From assembly GCA_964441735.1 (NCBI GenBank), contig CAYTVB010000032.1, positions 1 through 20,982 on the forward strand: DNA of 20,982 nt, written 5' to 3'. Source of the DNA: JASMTM01 sp964441735 (GTDB lineage Bacteria; Thermotogota; Thermotogae; Petrotogales; Kosmotogaceae). The position numbers and the translations under genes were made by a program. Of this stretch, positions 6,532 through 14,623 are shown one piece after another. Under the pieces are notes generated by a model. That model searched no databases and was not told the origin of the DNA. It worked only from the letters and a program-made list of their open reading frames with translations. Numbering within the stretch: the stretch's first letter is position 1; each line of letters opens with the position of its first letter.

Positions 6532-8166
6532 TTAGTCTTTAAATTCAAAGCCTTCTTCTCTAAACAGTTCACTACAGACTTTTACTACTTCGGGGTCATA
6601 TAACTTTCCCGCATTTTTCTCAATTTCTTCCAGTGCGGTTTCTATTCCAAGTGCCTTTCTGTATGGTCTATGAGATGACATAGCTTCAACTACATCTGCC
6701 ACAGCAAGTATTTTTGCTTCAAATAAAATCTTGTCTCCTGAAAGTCCTCTTGGATAACCACTTCCATCAAGCCTTTCATGATGCTGGTATATCATCTCAG
6801 CTAGCGGATGGGTAAATTCAATTTCTTTAAATAATTTCCAGCCAGTTTTTGGATGTTCTCTAATTAACGACATCTCAAGCTCGCTGAGTTTTCCTGGTTT
6901 ATTAAGTATTTCTGATGGAACCTGTATCTTTCCTGCATCATGTACAAGGGCTGCAAATCTTAATGTATCAACTCTTTCAGGGTCAAGCTGCATTTTTTCT
7001 GCAATTGCCGCAGCAAGCTGTGCCACCCTTCTCTGATGCCCCGCTGTATATGGATCACGTAAATCTACAGCTGAAGTCAGTGCCTTTATGGCGCTTTCAG
7101 TTATACTCTTTAGCTGTTTCATACTTTCTTTTAATGCTTCCTGAGTCTTTCTTAATTCATCAACATCTATGTGAATACCTGTCGAACGTAACGGATTACC
7201 ATTTGAATCTCGTTCGATTACTTTTCCCCAATTTAATACCCATTTATATTCTCCGGATTTGCATTTTAACCTGTGAGCAACTTTAAACTCATCGGTAATT
7301 CCAGCATTCGTTTTTTGTACTACTTTTTCTACTCTTTCTTTATCATCTGGATGGATCAATTTTTTCCAGGTATCAAACATCTTATCAATCTCTTCTGGTT
7401 TATAACCCAGCATTTCAGCCCATTTACCTGTACGAACTACACTGTTTGTTCTAAAATCCTGATCCCATATACCAAGACCTGCTCCTTCATAAGCAAGCTG
7501 AAGTCGTGTATTAATTGCCTTTAATTCCTCAACAGCCTGGCTTCTTTCAACCAACGCACCTATTAGTCTTGCTGAACTTTGTAATTGTTCTTTGGCCAAT
7601 TCAATAATGAAAGGTGGTCTTGTTCTATATTCTTCAGCCTTTTTCTTAAGCTCGTTTTTATCAACAGAATACTTTTCAGCAATTTTCCTCAACTCATCCT
7701 CATCTTTTGGAGGATTTCCATAACCAAAATTCATCGCTCCAATAACCTCGCCATTTACCCAGATTGGTACCGTGTAAAGTCGCATCCCGCCTTCACAGGC
7801 AATATCAGTAGGTTTTCTCTTTTCTATTGCTGGTTTAGCTGCTTCATTCCAGCAACATTCATGACAGAGCCATTTCCCAGCTTTTAGAGCTTCTCTATTG
7901 TCTTTCGTTTTACATAAAGCTCTTGATGAACTGTCAAGGAAACGGCACCAACCTGAAGAAAAAATACCCAGTGCGTAATCACCATTTTTTTCATATATCG
8001 CTGTTGAGGTTTCCAACAAACTTAGATAATCTGATGCGATATTATTTAAAATATCCTGTCCCACTGACTTTAAAATGAGACCTGATTTATTCAGTTCAAT
8101 CAAATCGCCATATGGTGGGGATTTATGTTTCTTACTATCTTGTTTATCTCTTTTTGATTTCAACAT
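6532..8166 (-). CDS. PocR-PAS-HD-GYP cyclic-di-GMP phosphodiesterase (probable 3' part of a split gene)
   Basis: 544 residues from the first ATG. Residues ~25-210 form a PocR ligand-sensing domain with its cysteines (C74, C85, C101, C104, C105, C124). Residues ~220-345 are a PAS/PAC domain. Residues ~355-544 are HD-GYP with H377, H409-D410, H462-H463-E464 and the GSGYP motif (468-472), so the c-di-GMP hydrolase site looks complete. No membrane segment is visible, so it is cytosolic. The same frame is open upstream of the ATG and encodes SDITKRKKAEEQLNQIKW, a canonical PAS-to-next-domain linker that belongs to the preceding MEDS-PAS ORF. No ribosome binding site is seen at the ATG. The two ORFs probably form one ~920-residue protein interrupted by a one-base shift at 8220-8223. 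Confidence 0.85.
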   Translation of the reverse strand: MLKSKRDKQDSKKHKSPPYGDLIELNKSGLILKSVGQDILNNIASDYLSLLETSTAIYEKNGDYALGIFSSGWCRFLDSSSRALCKTKDNREALKAGKWLCHECCWNEAAKPAIEKRKPTDIACEGGMRLYTVPIWVNGEVIGAMNFGYGNPPKDEDELRKIAEKYSVDKNELKKKAEEYRTRPPFIIELAKEQLQSSARLIGALVERSQAVEELKAINTRLQLAYEGAGLGIWDQDFRTNSVVRTGKWAEMLGYKPEEIDKMFDTWKKLIHPDDKERVEKVVQKTNAGITDEFKVAHRLKCKSGEYKWVLNWGKVIERDSNGNPLRSTGIHIDVDELRKTQEALKESMKQLKSITESAIKALTSAVDLRDPYTAGHQRRVAQLAAAIAEKMQLDPERVDTLRFAALVHDAGKIQVPSEILNKPGKLSELEMSLIREHPKTGWKLFKEIEFTHPLAEMIYQHHERLDGSGYPRGLSGDKILFEAKILAVADVVEAMSSHRPYRKALGIETALEEIEKNAGKLYDPEVVKVCSELFREEGFEFKD

Positions 8167-8180
8167 CCATTTTATCTGGT

Positions 8181-9293
8181 TTAGCTGTTCTTCTGCCTTT
8201 TTACGTTTCGTGATATCTGAAAATAAATAACAGCAGCGTCAGGTTTTTCATTATTTTCACGAAATATCGGATTTGTATTGACGTTTATCCAGATTATATT
8301 TCCATTCTTCTTTTTATGACCCAGTACTTTATTTTTACAGGGTTTTCCTGTTTTCAATGTTTGAATTGATGGATGTTGTTCAGGTGGAAAATCCGTTCCG
8401 TCCTCTTTAATCATTTTCCATTCGTAATCAGTCGATATCTTACCTATAACATCTTCTTTTTTTATTCCCAGAATCTTTTCACCTGTATCATTAATTGAAA
8501 GAATCTCACCGGTGTCTTTTTGTAAGATAACACCCTCACTTAATGTATTAAATACAGTTTCATATTCTTCTTCTTTGTACTTAATAGATTCAAGCAGATT
8601 TTTTTCTCTTTCAAGATTATCTAACCACTGTTCTACCTGTCTTTCATTTTTATTTTGCTTAAGAAATTCTTTTGGTTGAATGTAATAGAAATTACGATAT
8701 ATTTTCCTGTCCTTTATTACTAAAGGATGAGTAAGGATAACTCCCTTGATTATTTCCGGATCAAATCTCCGCATATCATACTGACATATTGCTATACATG
8801 GGTAATCGGGAAATAAATCTCTATTCAATTTTGCTTCATACTCAAGAAGCTTTTCAGAACCTTTGATCCCATGCAATGCCCAGGCCATTTCACCGGTTAC
8901 TCTAAGTGCTTCATAACCTTCTTCAAGAGCTTTTTCAGTTTCACTTATTAGAAGTTTTATCATAGAATCAGGATCAAAATACCCATCTTTTGTGTAAGTG
9001 TCTCTCTCATTTGCAATAACAAATTGGCCAGATCTTTCATATTCGGAGATATCAAGATCTTTATCACTAAAAATGTCTCTTATTTCCTGTGCAGTATTTT
9101 CGTCTACAACATAGAAGCATTTTTGGTTCTGTTTGAGTCCTTCATGAATATAGTAAACGACTGTTTCTGCCCAAACATCTCGATCTTCATAAAGTAAACA
9201 CAAATGATCATGTGGCTTCAAATCAGATAAAAGCATTTTTAATTCGTAACCATTTGGCCCCTGATAACCAACATTCTTCAAATATGTAAACAC
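8181..9293 (-). CDS. MEDS-PAS sensor protein (probable 5' part of a split gene)
   Basis: 370 residues. Residues ~20-190 match the MEDS (DcmR-like sensory) domain: KPHDHLCLLYE, then FYVVDENT, MAWAL, and YPCIAICQYDMRRF. A helical linker (~205-240) leads to a PAS domain (~240-358). The last 12 residues (QISRNVKRQKNS) are not PAS-like: after Phe358, coded by TTT at 8220-8222, the -1 frame continues with SDITKRKKAEEQ and runs into the PocR-PAS-HD-GYP ORF. The start is uncertain. GTG at 9293 overlaps the apparent Shine-Dalgarno (AGAGGTG), TTG at 9281 lies nine bases after it, and ATG (residue 20, 9236) lacks a site. Signals sensed by the MEDS and PocR modules are unknown; hydrocarbon derivatives are proposed for these families. 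Confidence 0.8.
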   Translation of the reverse strand: MFTYLKNVGYQGPNGYELKMLLSDLKPHDHLCLLYEDRDVWAETVVYYIHEGLKQNQKCFYVVDENTAQEIRDIFSDKDLDISEYERSGQFVIANERDTYTKDGYFDPDSMIKLLISETEKALEEGYEALRVTGEMAWALHGIKGSEKLLEYEAKLNRDLFPDYPCIAICQYDMRRFDPEIIKGVILTHPLVIKDRKIYRNFYYIQPKEFLKQNKNERQVEQWLDNLEREKNLLESIKYKEEEYETVFNTLSEGVILQKDTGEILSINDTGEKILGIKKEDVIGKISTDYEWKMIKEDGTDFPPEQHPSIQTLKTGKPCKNKVLGHKKKNGNIIWINVNTNPIFRENNEKPDAAVIYFQISRNVKRQKNS

Positions 9294-9776
9294 CTCTTCT
9301 TGAGAAATATCAGATTAATCGAACAAATTACAATTTGGCATCTATTTTATAATAAATAATTCTTGAAAATCAAAATATTATTTATTAGATTAATTCAGTA
9401 ATAATTCCAGTATTTATCCCGCATTCATAACCATTACCCATTTATATTCTATATATAGTATATCATTCAACATGACAAACAAATAAAACTAAATACTATT
9501 TGTTTAAGCATCTAAGGGGTCATAGAGAATAATTATCCTATTTGATGGCTTTAGTATTTAATCTAATTTGTTTTTTGGCAATTATTATAACCTGTAACAA
9601 AACATCAATAAAGTTCGCTTCATAATATGCAAATTCTGAAAAAATTCTTGTTTCTGCTATAAAGTTGCTTTATCTTTGCTTTCTTATAATAAGCATTTAT
9701 AGTCGAAACAAACACTTATTAATGTAGTAATTATCAATTCCTACAAGAATATAATTGATTTAAAGGAGGTATTTGT
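9294..9776. other. AT-rich intergenic region with a long inverted repeat
   Basis: A divergent spacer of about 480 bp between the MEDS gene and the small secreted-protein gene. It holds a perfect 11-bp inverted repeat, TAATAAATAAT at 9350-9360 and ATTATTTATTA at 9377-9387, about 57 bp upstream of the MEDS start, which could be an operator or just AT-rich symmetry. There is also a short palindrome CTATATATAG near 9450. No coding frame or RNA gene is recognisable. Promoters for both flanking genes must lie here but no clear -35/-10 pair stands out. Confidence 0.5.
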
Positions 9777-10237
9777 ATGAAGAAAATTATCATCATATTT
9801 TTTTGATTTTCCCGCTTTTTGTTTGCGGTACTACTATCAGGGGAGGTATAGAGGGTCCTGCACTTCTTGGAATAACCTTTGAAGCTAACAATGGACTGTA
9901 CATCAGTTTAGGCGCATCTCCACCTCTAAGTATTTTTGGTAGCGGAGGACCGTGGTCTTTTTCTGTTTCTGGGGGCTATGCCAATCCTATTGTTCTATCA
10001 ACAGGTAAGAACATAGATTTTATAACTGTTCCTAGAATTGGTGTTGGTATTATTAAACCTGAAAATACCTATGTTGGTATCATTCCCGGTCTTCTTGGGG
10101 CTTTTGGATGGAAAATTAAACCAGATTTCTCAATTGGTTTTCAAGCTGGACTAAATATTTGCATATTACTGGAAATAAATAGTATGGAACCCAATCTAAT
10201 ACCAGTTGGTCAGTTTGGTATTTTCGCAAGATTTTAA
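9777..10237 (+). CDS. Small secreted/outer-membrane-like protein, frame interrupted in the signal peptide
   Basis: The ribosome binding site AAGGAGGT (9763-9770) is placed ideally for ATG at 9777, which begins MKKIIIIFF and then hits TGA at 9804. In the -1 frame the reading continues LIFPLFVCGTTIRGGIEG and runs open to 10237. Joining them gives MKKIIIIFFLIFPLFVCG, a normal export signal, by adding one T to the T7 tract at 9798-9804. The mature part (~135 residues) is glycine-rich with alternating hydrophobic residues and ends in FARF, reminiscent of small outer-membrane beta-barrels with a terminal phenylalanine; I know no family. A TTG start at 9773 gives an uninterrupted frame of 154 residues but destroys the signal and sits only two bases after the ribosome binding site. 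Confidence 0.6.
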
Positions 10238-10420
10238 ATGCAAATAGCTTTAGTCATATAAGTTTTTCTTATTCGATTCAGTTGTTAATAATACAAATTG
10301 AGCGACTAGATCTTTTGCCCTTATAATTGAGTCGTAAGTGAAAAGGATAATTTCTTACTTCTTTTTTGAAGATAAATTATTATGAAAAGAAATGATCTTT
10401 AAAAACATTTTGAAGTAATT

Positions 10421-10702
10421 ATTGCTTATCATATTGTGAAGCGTGTTGGGTGGGGAACAAACGCAGGTAGAACACTCCAGAGCCAGAGATTTTTTAAGCG
10501 GATATGAGCGGATATGAAGTTGACACTGATCAAGAAAACATTATGAAGGCTATACATCCATTTATTTAAAATAGAAAATATTTATGCTACAACTGACGAC
10601 ATATTACTACCAGAATGGAAAACCTCAACGATGACATAAAAATTAGCAAAAACAGAAATTTTATTCACGAAATTAAAACAGAGCAAAAAAAGCCTAAAAG
10701 TT
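10421..10702 (+). pseudogene. Decayed duplicate of the 5' end of the RelQ-like gene
   Basis: This stretch aligns with 11641 onward, offset about 1220, beginning ~40 bp upstream of the start codon and covering about the first 70 codons. Damage: the ATG is ACG at 10461-10463; the 10-mer GCGGATATGA is duplicated at 10499-10518; an extra T follows at about 10565; further small changes continue to the end of similarity near 10702. The ribosome binding site is degraded to GGGTGGGG. It cannot make protein. It is in direct orientation to the intact gene, and the two bracket the methyltransferase gene. Confidence 0.85.
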
Positions 10703-10755
10703 GTTTTTAGCTAAAATCTGTTAGTTGTCAAACTAAATTTTCTCGGAGAGTAATT

Positions 10756-11403
10756 ATGAGCAAGCCTTGTAAAATCTGTGGTAGAAAAACCCATGAGATT
10801 TTTCAAATGAAGTTTAAAATCAAATACCATTACTGTGATTATTGTGGTTTTATTTCTAAAGATGAAAATGATTTTATTACTCGAGATGAAGAACTAAAGA
10901 TATACAACAATCACAACAATAGCATTGAAGATCCCAGGTATGTAGCGTTTTTTAAAAGATTTCTGGATAAAGCCGTTCTCAGGTTTTGTAATGGTAAAAA
11001 AGGCCTTGATTTTGGCAGTGGACCATCACCGGTTCTCTCGATGATACTTGAAAGAGATTATGGATTTTCAATGGACAACTATGACCTTTACTATTCACCA
11101 GAAACAATTTACGAAGGAAGAACTTATGATCTCATAACTTCAACTGAAGTTATTGAGCACATTCCAAATCCTCTGGAATATTTTTCCATATTCAAGCGCT
11201 GTATGAAAAAAGATAGCATTCTTTCTATAATGACTCTTTTCCACCCTGAAAATAAACGTGAATTCCTTAACTGGTATTACATGAGAGACATGAGTCATAT
11301 TTCTTTTTTTACTCCACAAACTATGAAAGTTATTGCCGAACTGGTAGGCATGAAAATTATCTATACCGATAACACAAGATACACCACTTTTAAGCTGCTT
11401 TAG
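10756..11403 (+). CDS. Zinc-ribbon class I SAM-dependent methyltransferase
   Basis: 215 residues. The N terminus carries C5-x2-C8 and C27-x2-C30, a zinc ribbon. The remainder is a Rossmann-type SAM methyltransferase: GLDFGSGPSP (83-92) is the SAM-binding glycine loop, and YDLITSTEVIEHI (~124-136) is the motif after strand 4. The C-terminal part (FHPENKREF, WYYMRDMSHISFF) resembles small-molecule methyltransferases of the type-11/23 group. The substrate is unknown. The ATG has GGAGAG five bases upstream. The gene stands alone between the decayed and intact copies of the RelQ-like 5' end, suggesting it was inserted or carried in with that duplication. No terminator is evident after it. Confidence 0.85.
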   Translation: MSKPCKICGRKTHEIFQMKFKIKYHYCDYCGFISKDENDFITRDEELKIYNNHNNSIEDPRYVAFFKRFLDKAVLRFCNGKKGLDFGSGPSPVLSMILERDYGFSMDNYDLYYSPETIYEGRTYDLITSTEVIEHIPNPLEYFSIFKRCMKKDSILSIMTLFHPENKREFLNWYYMRDMSHISFFTPQTMKVIAELVGMKIIYTDNTRYTTFKLL

Positions 11404-11680
11404 AGTAAGCGGTTGAAGTCCTAAAAACTTTTTGCCATGCTAAATTGATGACTGAACCAATAATATCTGATTTTTCGTACTGTTAAAGATTTTTAAAGAA
11501 AATAGCCATTTGACCTTTTCCTCTAAAAGTTAAGTCATAATTATGAAATAGACATGATTTTGGTTGTCGTTATCTTTTTTAAACTTTTAGTGATACCATT
11601 GATAAGAGAGGTGGTTTGAAGAACACACATTAAAGGTATTATTATCTATCATTTTATGAAGTGTGTTGGGAGGGGAACAA

Positions 11681-12364
11681 ATGCAGGTAGAACACTCCAG
11701 AGCCAGAGATTTTTTTAGCGGATATGAAGTTGACACTGATCAAGAAAACATTATGAAGGCTATACATTCATTTATTAAAATAGAAAATATTTATGCTTCA
11801 GCTGTACGGCATATTACTACCAGATTGGAAAACCTCAACGATGACATAAAAATTAGCAAAAACAGAAATTTTATTCACGAAATTAAAACGAGAGTAAAAA
11901 AGCCTAGAAGTATTGCGGAAAAACTAATGCGTAAAGGTTGCAAACTTACCATTGAATCAGCAAGAAGCAGTTTGAACGATATTGCAGGAGTCCGGGTTAT
12001 ATGTCCATATATTAATGACATTTATACGGTAGCTGGACTTTTACTTTCTCAGGATGAGATCTATTTGAACAACAAAAGTGATTATATTATGTATCCTAAA
12101 CCTAACGGTTATCGAAGTTTACATCTGGATGTAGAAATTCCTGTTTTTCTATCAAAACGAAAAGAATGGGTTAAAGCAGAAATACAATTTAGAACAATTG
12201 CAATGGATTATTGGGCTTCTCTGGAACACGATTTAGCATATAAGTTTGATGGTGACAAAACTGAAGAAGTAACCAGGGAGCTAAAAGAATGTTCTGAATT
12301 GATTTCCCAGGCCGATCATAAAATGCAAAAATTACATAAAATGTTATACGAAGAAAATGAATAA
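11681..12364 (+). CDS. RelQ-type small alarmone synthetase (GTP pyrophosphokinase)
   Basis: 227 residues with a single RelA/SpoT synthetase domain and no hydrolase, TGS or ACT domain, as in RelQ/RelP. Motifs: HEIKTRVKKPRSI (pyrophosphate-donor binding basic stretch), D100-I-A-G-V-R, PNGYRSLH (141-148), and E167-I-Q-F-R-T-I-A-M-D-Y-W-A-S-L-E-H (167-183) with the conserved catalytic-site Glu/Gln/Arg. It should make ppGpp/pGpp from ATP and guanine nucleotides as a stress signal. The ATG at 11681 follows GGGAGGGG at five bases; an upstream in-frame GTG at 11663 precedes this site and is unlikely. Compared with Bacillus RelQ, an extra N-terminal helical segment of ~40 residues is present. It ends at a strong terminator. 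Confidence 0.9.
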   Translation: MQVEHSRARDFFSGYEVDTDQENIMKAIHSFIKIENIYASAVRHITTRLENLNDDIKISKNRNFIHEIKTRVKKPRSIAEKLMRKGCKLTIESARSSLNDIAGVRVICPYINDIYTVAGLLLSQDEIYLNNKSDYIMYPKPNGYRSLHLDVEIPVFLSKRKEWVKAEIQFRTIAMDYWASLEHDLAYKFDGDKTEEVTRELKECSELISQADHKMQKLHKMLYEENE

Positions 12365-12404
12365 CACTACATAAATCACGCCGCATATGACAATCTGTAT
12401 TGAT

Positions 12405-12433
12405 AAGCCCGGATGATAACATCCGGGCTTTTT
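12405..12433 (+). terminator. Rho-independent terminator after the RelQ-like gene
   Basis: Perfect 11-bp stem AAGCCCGGATG (12405-12415) and CATCCGGGCTT (12420-12430) with an ATAA loop, running into a T5 tract. It lies 40 bp after the stop codon. On the other strand no U-tract follows, so it serves the plus strand. Confidence 0.92.
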
Positions 12434-12471
12434 GAAAATTATAAGATACTGACTAGAAAAGTTTAACAACA

Positions 12472-13989
12472 TCAATTATTTCCATCCATCTTTTCAAACC
12501 AATAGGGATCCGGACTACTAAGTTCCCATAGATAAAATCCTTCTATCTCTCCCTTATCATCAAAGATAAACGATAACTGATTAAGGTCTTTCATATAGGG
12601 TAAGAGATGTAGTGTAAATAAATCCCGGGTCTCATGTTCAAAGGTCAGGGTATGTGAACCATTCGCCACTCTACCTTTCAATGTGGAATTCTCTTTTTCT
12701 ATAATCATCTCTTCAAATATTTTATTGTGGTATGTACCAGTGTATTCTTCGAGAGGAAGATGAGAGTAGGCTTCTATATCTTCATCACCATTTTCCTGTG
12801 AGTTCTCTTTATCTAATTGATCAAAAAGTTTGGGTTCCTTTCCAAGCGCAAGTTGCACAAAGGCCTTTGCAAGAATATCAGGCATTTCATGACTACCCAT
12901 ATTTGACAGAATCACAATACCAAACGCGGCTTTCGGTATCATGAGTATCATCGCATGGCAGCCTGCAGTATCACCATTATGCCAAAGTATTTTCATACCC
13001 TCAAATTCTTCCATTACCCAGCCCAAACAATATGCTGCGATGGGTTCTGAAGGGTTCCCTAAAACATATGTATGCGGTGAATGTGTGACGAGAAGATTCT
13101 CTCTAGAAACAATTTCTTCGCCATCAACAGTACCTTTTTTTAGTTGCATATTCACCCATTTAAGCATGTCATCAATATTTGAACTTATTATGCCTGCAGG
13201 GGCAAGTGATTTAATCCAATCAATGAAACAATCGTCAGGATCTATTGGAACTGGTTCTCCTTCATCATTTACATGTGTTGTAACAGCATTGTTTGCATTA
13301 AGAAAATCGTCTAATGTTGCATGAGTACTGTTCATCTCTAACGGATTAAATATCTTTTCCTTCAATAATTCCGAATAACTTTTTCCTGAGTAACGCTCTA
13401 AAATTTCTTCAACAACGACGAACATGTTATTTACATAGCTAAAATCAGATCTAAAGCTGTACATAGTTGGCCATTCGGATAGTGAACTGAGAACTTTATC
13501 TCTACCAAAACCCCAGATCGAGAGAATATCTCCAGCGTAAGGATATAGACCACTGTGCTGAGCCATCAAATCCTCGAAAATAAAACCTTGCTGGGCAGAA
13601 ATATCTTTTAATCTGAACTCTGGATAAAGATCCATTACCCGATCCTTCCAGCCAAATTGTCCCTCATCCACAAAAATCGCAGAAAGAGCTGCTGTAAAAG
13701 CTTTGGTAGTTGAACCTATCTGAAAAACCGTTTCAATATCAACAGGTTCCATTGAAGATAAATCTTTCACACCAAATGCCTTTTTATAAATCACTTCATC
13801 CTCATAAATTATTCCTGCTGTCATCCCGGGAATGTTCCATTCTTTCATCGCCTTTTTAAGTTCATCTTCCCATTGATTAAGGATTTTTGTCCGCTCTTCT
13901 GAATTTTCAAGAGACTGAAGTTCTCCAGAAAACCCCACTATCACTACTAAAGCTGTTATCAGGAAAAAACTCAGTAACCTTCTTATCAT
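12472..13989 (-). CDS. Secreted serine hydrolase, class C beta-lactamase/D-Ala-D-Ala peptidase family
   Basis: 505 residues. MIRRLLSFFLITALVVIVGFSG is an export signal or membrane anchor. The beta-lactamase-like domain (~residues 45-400) shows the catalytic S-x-x-K as GSTTKAF, Y-x-N as FSYVNN and the H-x-G triad as WHNGDTAG, with SGLYPYAG typical of the family. A C-terminal ~85-residue extension (YTGTYHNKIFEEMIIE onward) resembles the lipocalin-like domain often found behind such esterases/peptidases. It probably acts on peptides or esters outside the cytoplasm; antibiotic hydrolysis is not implied. The frame is open to 14109, but only the ATG at 13989 has a ribosome binding site (GGGGTGA, five to six bases away) and begins a signal sequence. 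Confidence 0.88.
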   Translation of the reverse strand: MIRRLLSFFLITALVVIVGFSGELQSLENSEERTKILNQWEDELKKAMKEWNIPGMTAGIIYEDEVIYKKAFGVKDLSSMEPVDIETVFQIGSTTKAFTAALSAIFVDEGQFGWKDRVMDLYPEFRLKDISAQQGFIFEDLMAQHSGLYPYAGDILSIWGFGRDKVLSSLSEWPTMYSFRSDFSYVNNMFVVVEEILERYSGKSYSELLKEKIFNPLEMNSTHATLDDFLNANNAVTTHVNDEGEPVPIDPDDCFIDWIKSLAPAGIISSNIDDMLKWVNMQLKKGTVDGEEIVSRENLLVTHSPHTYVLGNPSEPIAAYCLGWVMEEFEGMKILWHNGDTAGCHAMILMIPKAAFGIVILSNMGSHEMPDILAKAFVQLALGKEPKLFDQLDKENSQENGDEDIEAYSHLPLEEYTGTYHNKIFEEMIIEKENSTLKGRVANGSHTLTFEHETRDLFTLHLLPYMKDLNQLSFIFDDKGEIEGFYLWELSSPDPYWFEKMDGNN

Positions 13990-14206
13990 ATTCTTCACCC
14001 CATCATATAATGTAAAGTCTCTTTTCATATGTATAAAACTATTTAATCTTATCACAGAAAAATGATTGTCTTTCAGTACCAAAAGCACTCCACTTAAATT
14101 CAACCGCACAGTTCTTCCTTCTGTTAGCCAATTCTCATATATAATTAATACTTACTCTATTCAAAACCCATCTACCTGTGTTATTTTGATAGAATAACAG
14201 TAGTGT

Positions 14207-14236
14207 TTGACCTGTAAAAAACCAGTTAACTATAAT
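14207..14236 (+). promoter_or_regulatory. Sigma-70-type promoter for the 72-residue protein gene
   Basis: TTGACC (14207-14212), 18-bp spacer, TATAAT (14231-14236, perfect). The predicted transcription start is near 14243, leaving a leader of about 22 nt with GGAGGT just before the ATG. Confidence 0.8.
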
Positions 14237-14264
14237 GGTCTGAAATTTTTGATTGGAGGTAAAC

Positions 14265-14483
14265 ATGGATAAAAACAAGAAAGAAGAATTGTGGGCCAAA
14301 GCAAAAAGAAAATGCAAATTAAACAGAGAAACGTTGCGTATGGCAAAGGAAATGGGTTTAAATCCTAAATCACTAATCAAGAATATTCCTAACAAATCAG
14401 AGAGATGGAAGAAACCTGTCAATGAATGGATCAAAGATATGTATGAAAAACGTATGAAAAAGAAGAAAAAGAAAAAGGAATGA
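14265..14483 (+). CDS. Small basic protein of 72 residues, unknown function
   Basis: Starts at the ATG at 14265 after GGAGGT four bases upstream. Composition is strongly lysine-rich with segments WAKAKRKCKLNRETLRMAKE, MGLNPKSLIKNIPNKSERWK and KPVNEWIKDMY, ending in a run of seven lysines and a glutamate. The tryptophan, proline and LNPKSLI segments look constrained, as in a conserved family, and helices are likely, but I cannot name one. It has its own consensus promoter and is divergent from the beta-lactamase-like gene. The lysine tail suggests nucleic acid or ribosome contact (inference). No signal or membrane segment. Confidence 0.75.
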   Translation: MDKNKKEELWAKAKRKCKLNRETLRMAKEMGLNPKSLIKNIPNKSERWKKPVNEWIKDMYEKRMKKKKKKKE

Positions 14484-14623
14484 GAATTTCTTCCCATTCC
14501 ATCTTGCCTTAAATAATATTTTCTGATAAATTCACGTTGCTTGAACTGTTTTTATAAATATTTGAAATATAAATGGATAAACAAAAAATGTTGAATTAAC
14601 AAAATTCTAACTACAATAGTTTT

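Noticed and set aside
8214..8226. Canonical heptameric -1 programmed frameshift signal
   Set aside because: The local sequence T TAT TTT does not fit X XXY YYZ and I see no obvious downstream hairpin; simple slippage or mutation remains possible and is reported as such.
9350..9387. Inverted repeat as a terminator
   Set aside because: The stem is entirely A/T, the loop is long and no T-tract follows; at most an operator.
13990..14109. N-terminal extension of the beta-lactamase-like protein
   Set aside because: The extra 40 residues lack a ribosome binding site and would bury the signal sequence.
14135..14497. Minus-strand open frame opposite the 72-residue protein
   Set aside because: It is the antisense of a lysine-rich gene (giving runs of phenylalanine) and has no start signals.
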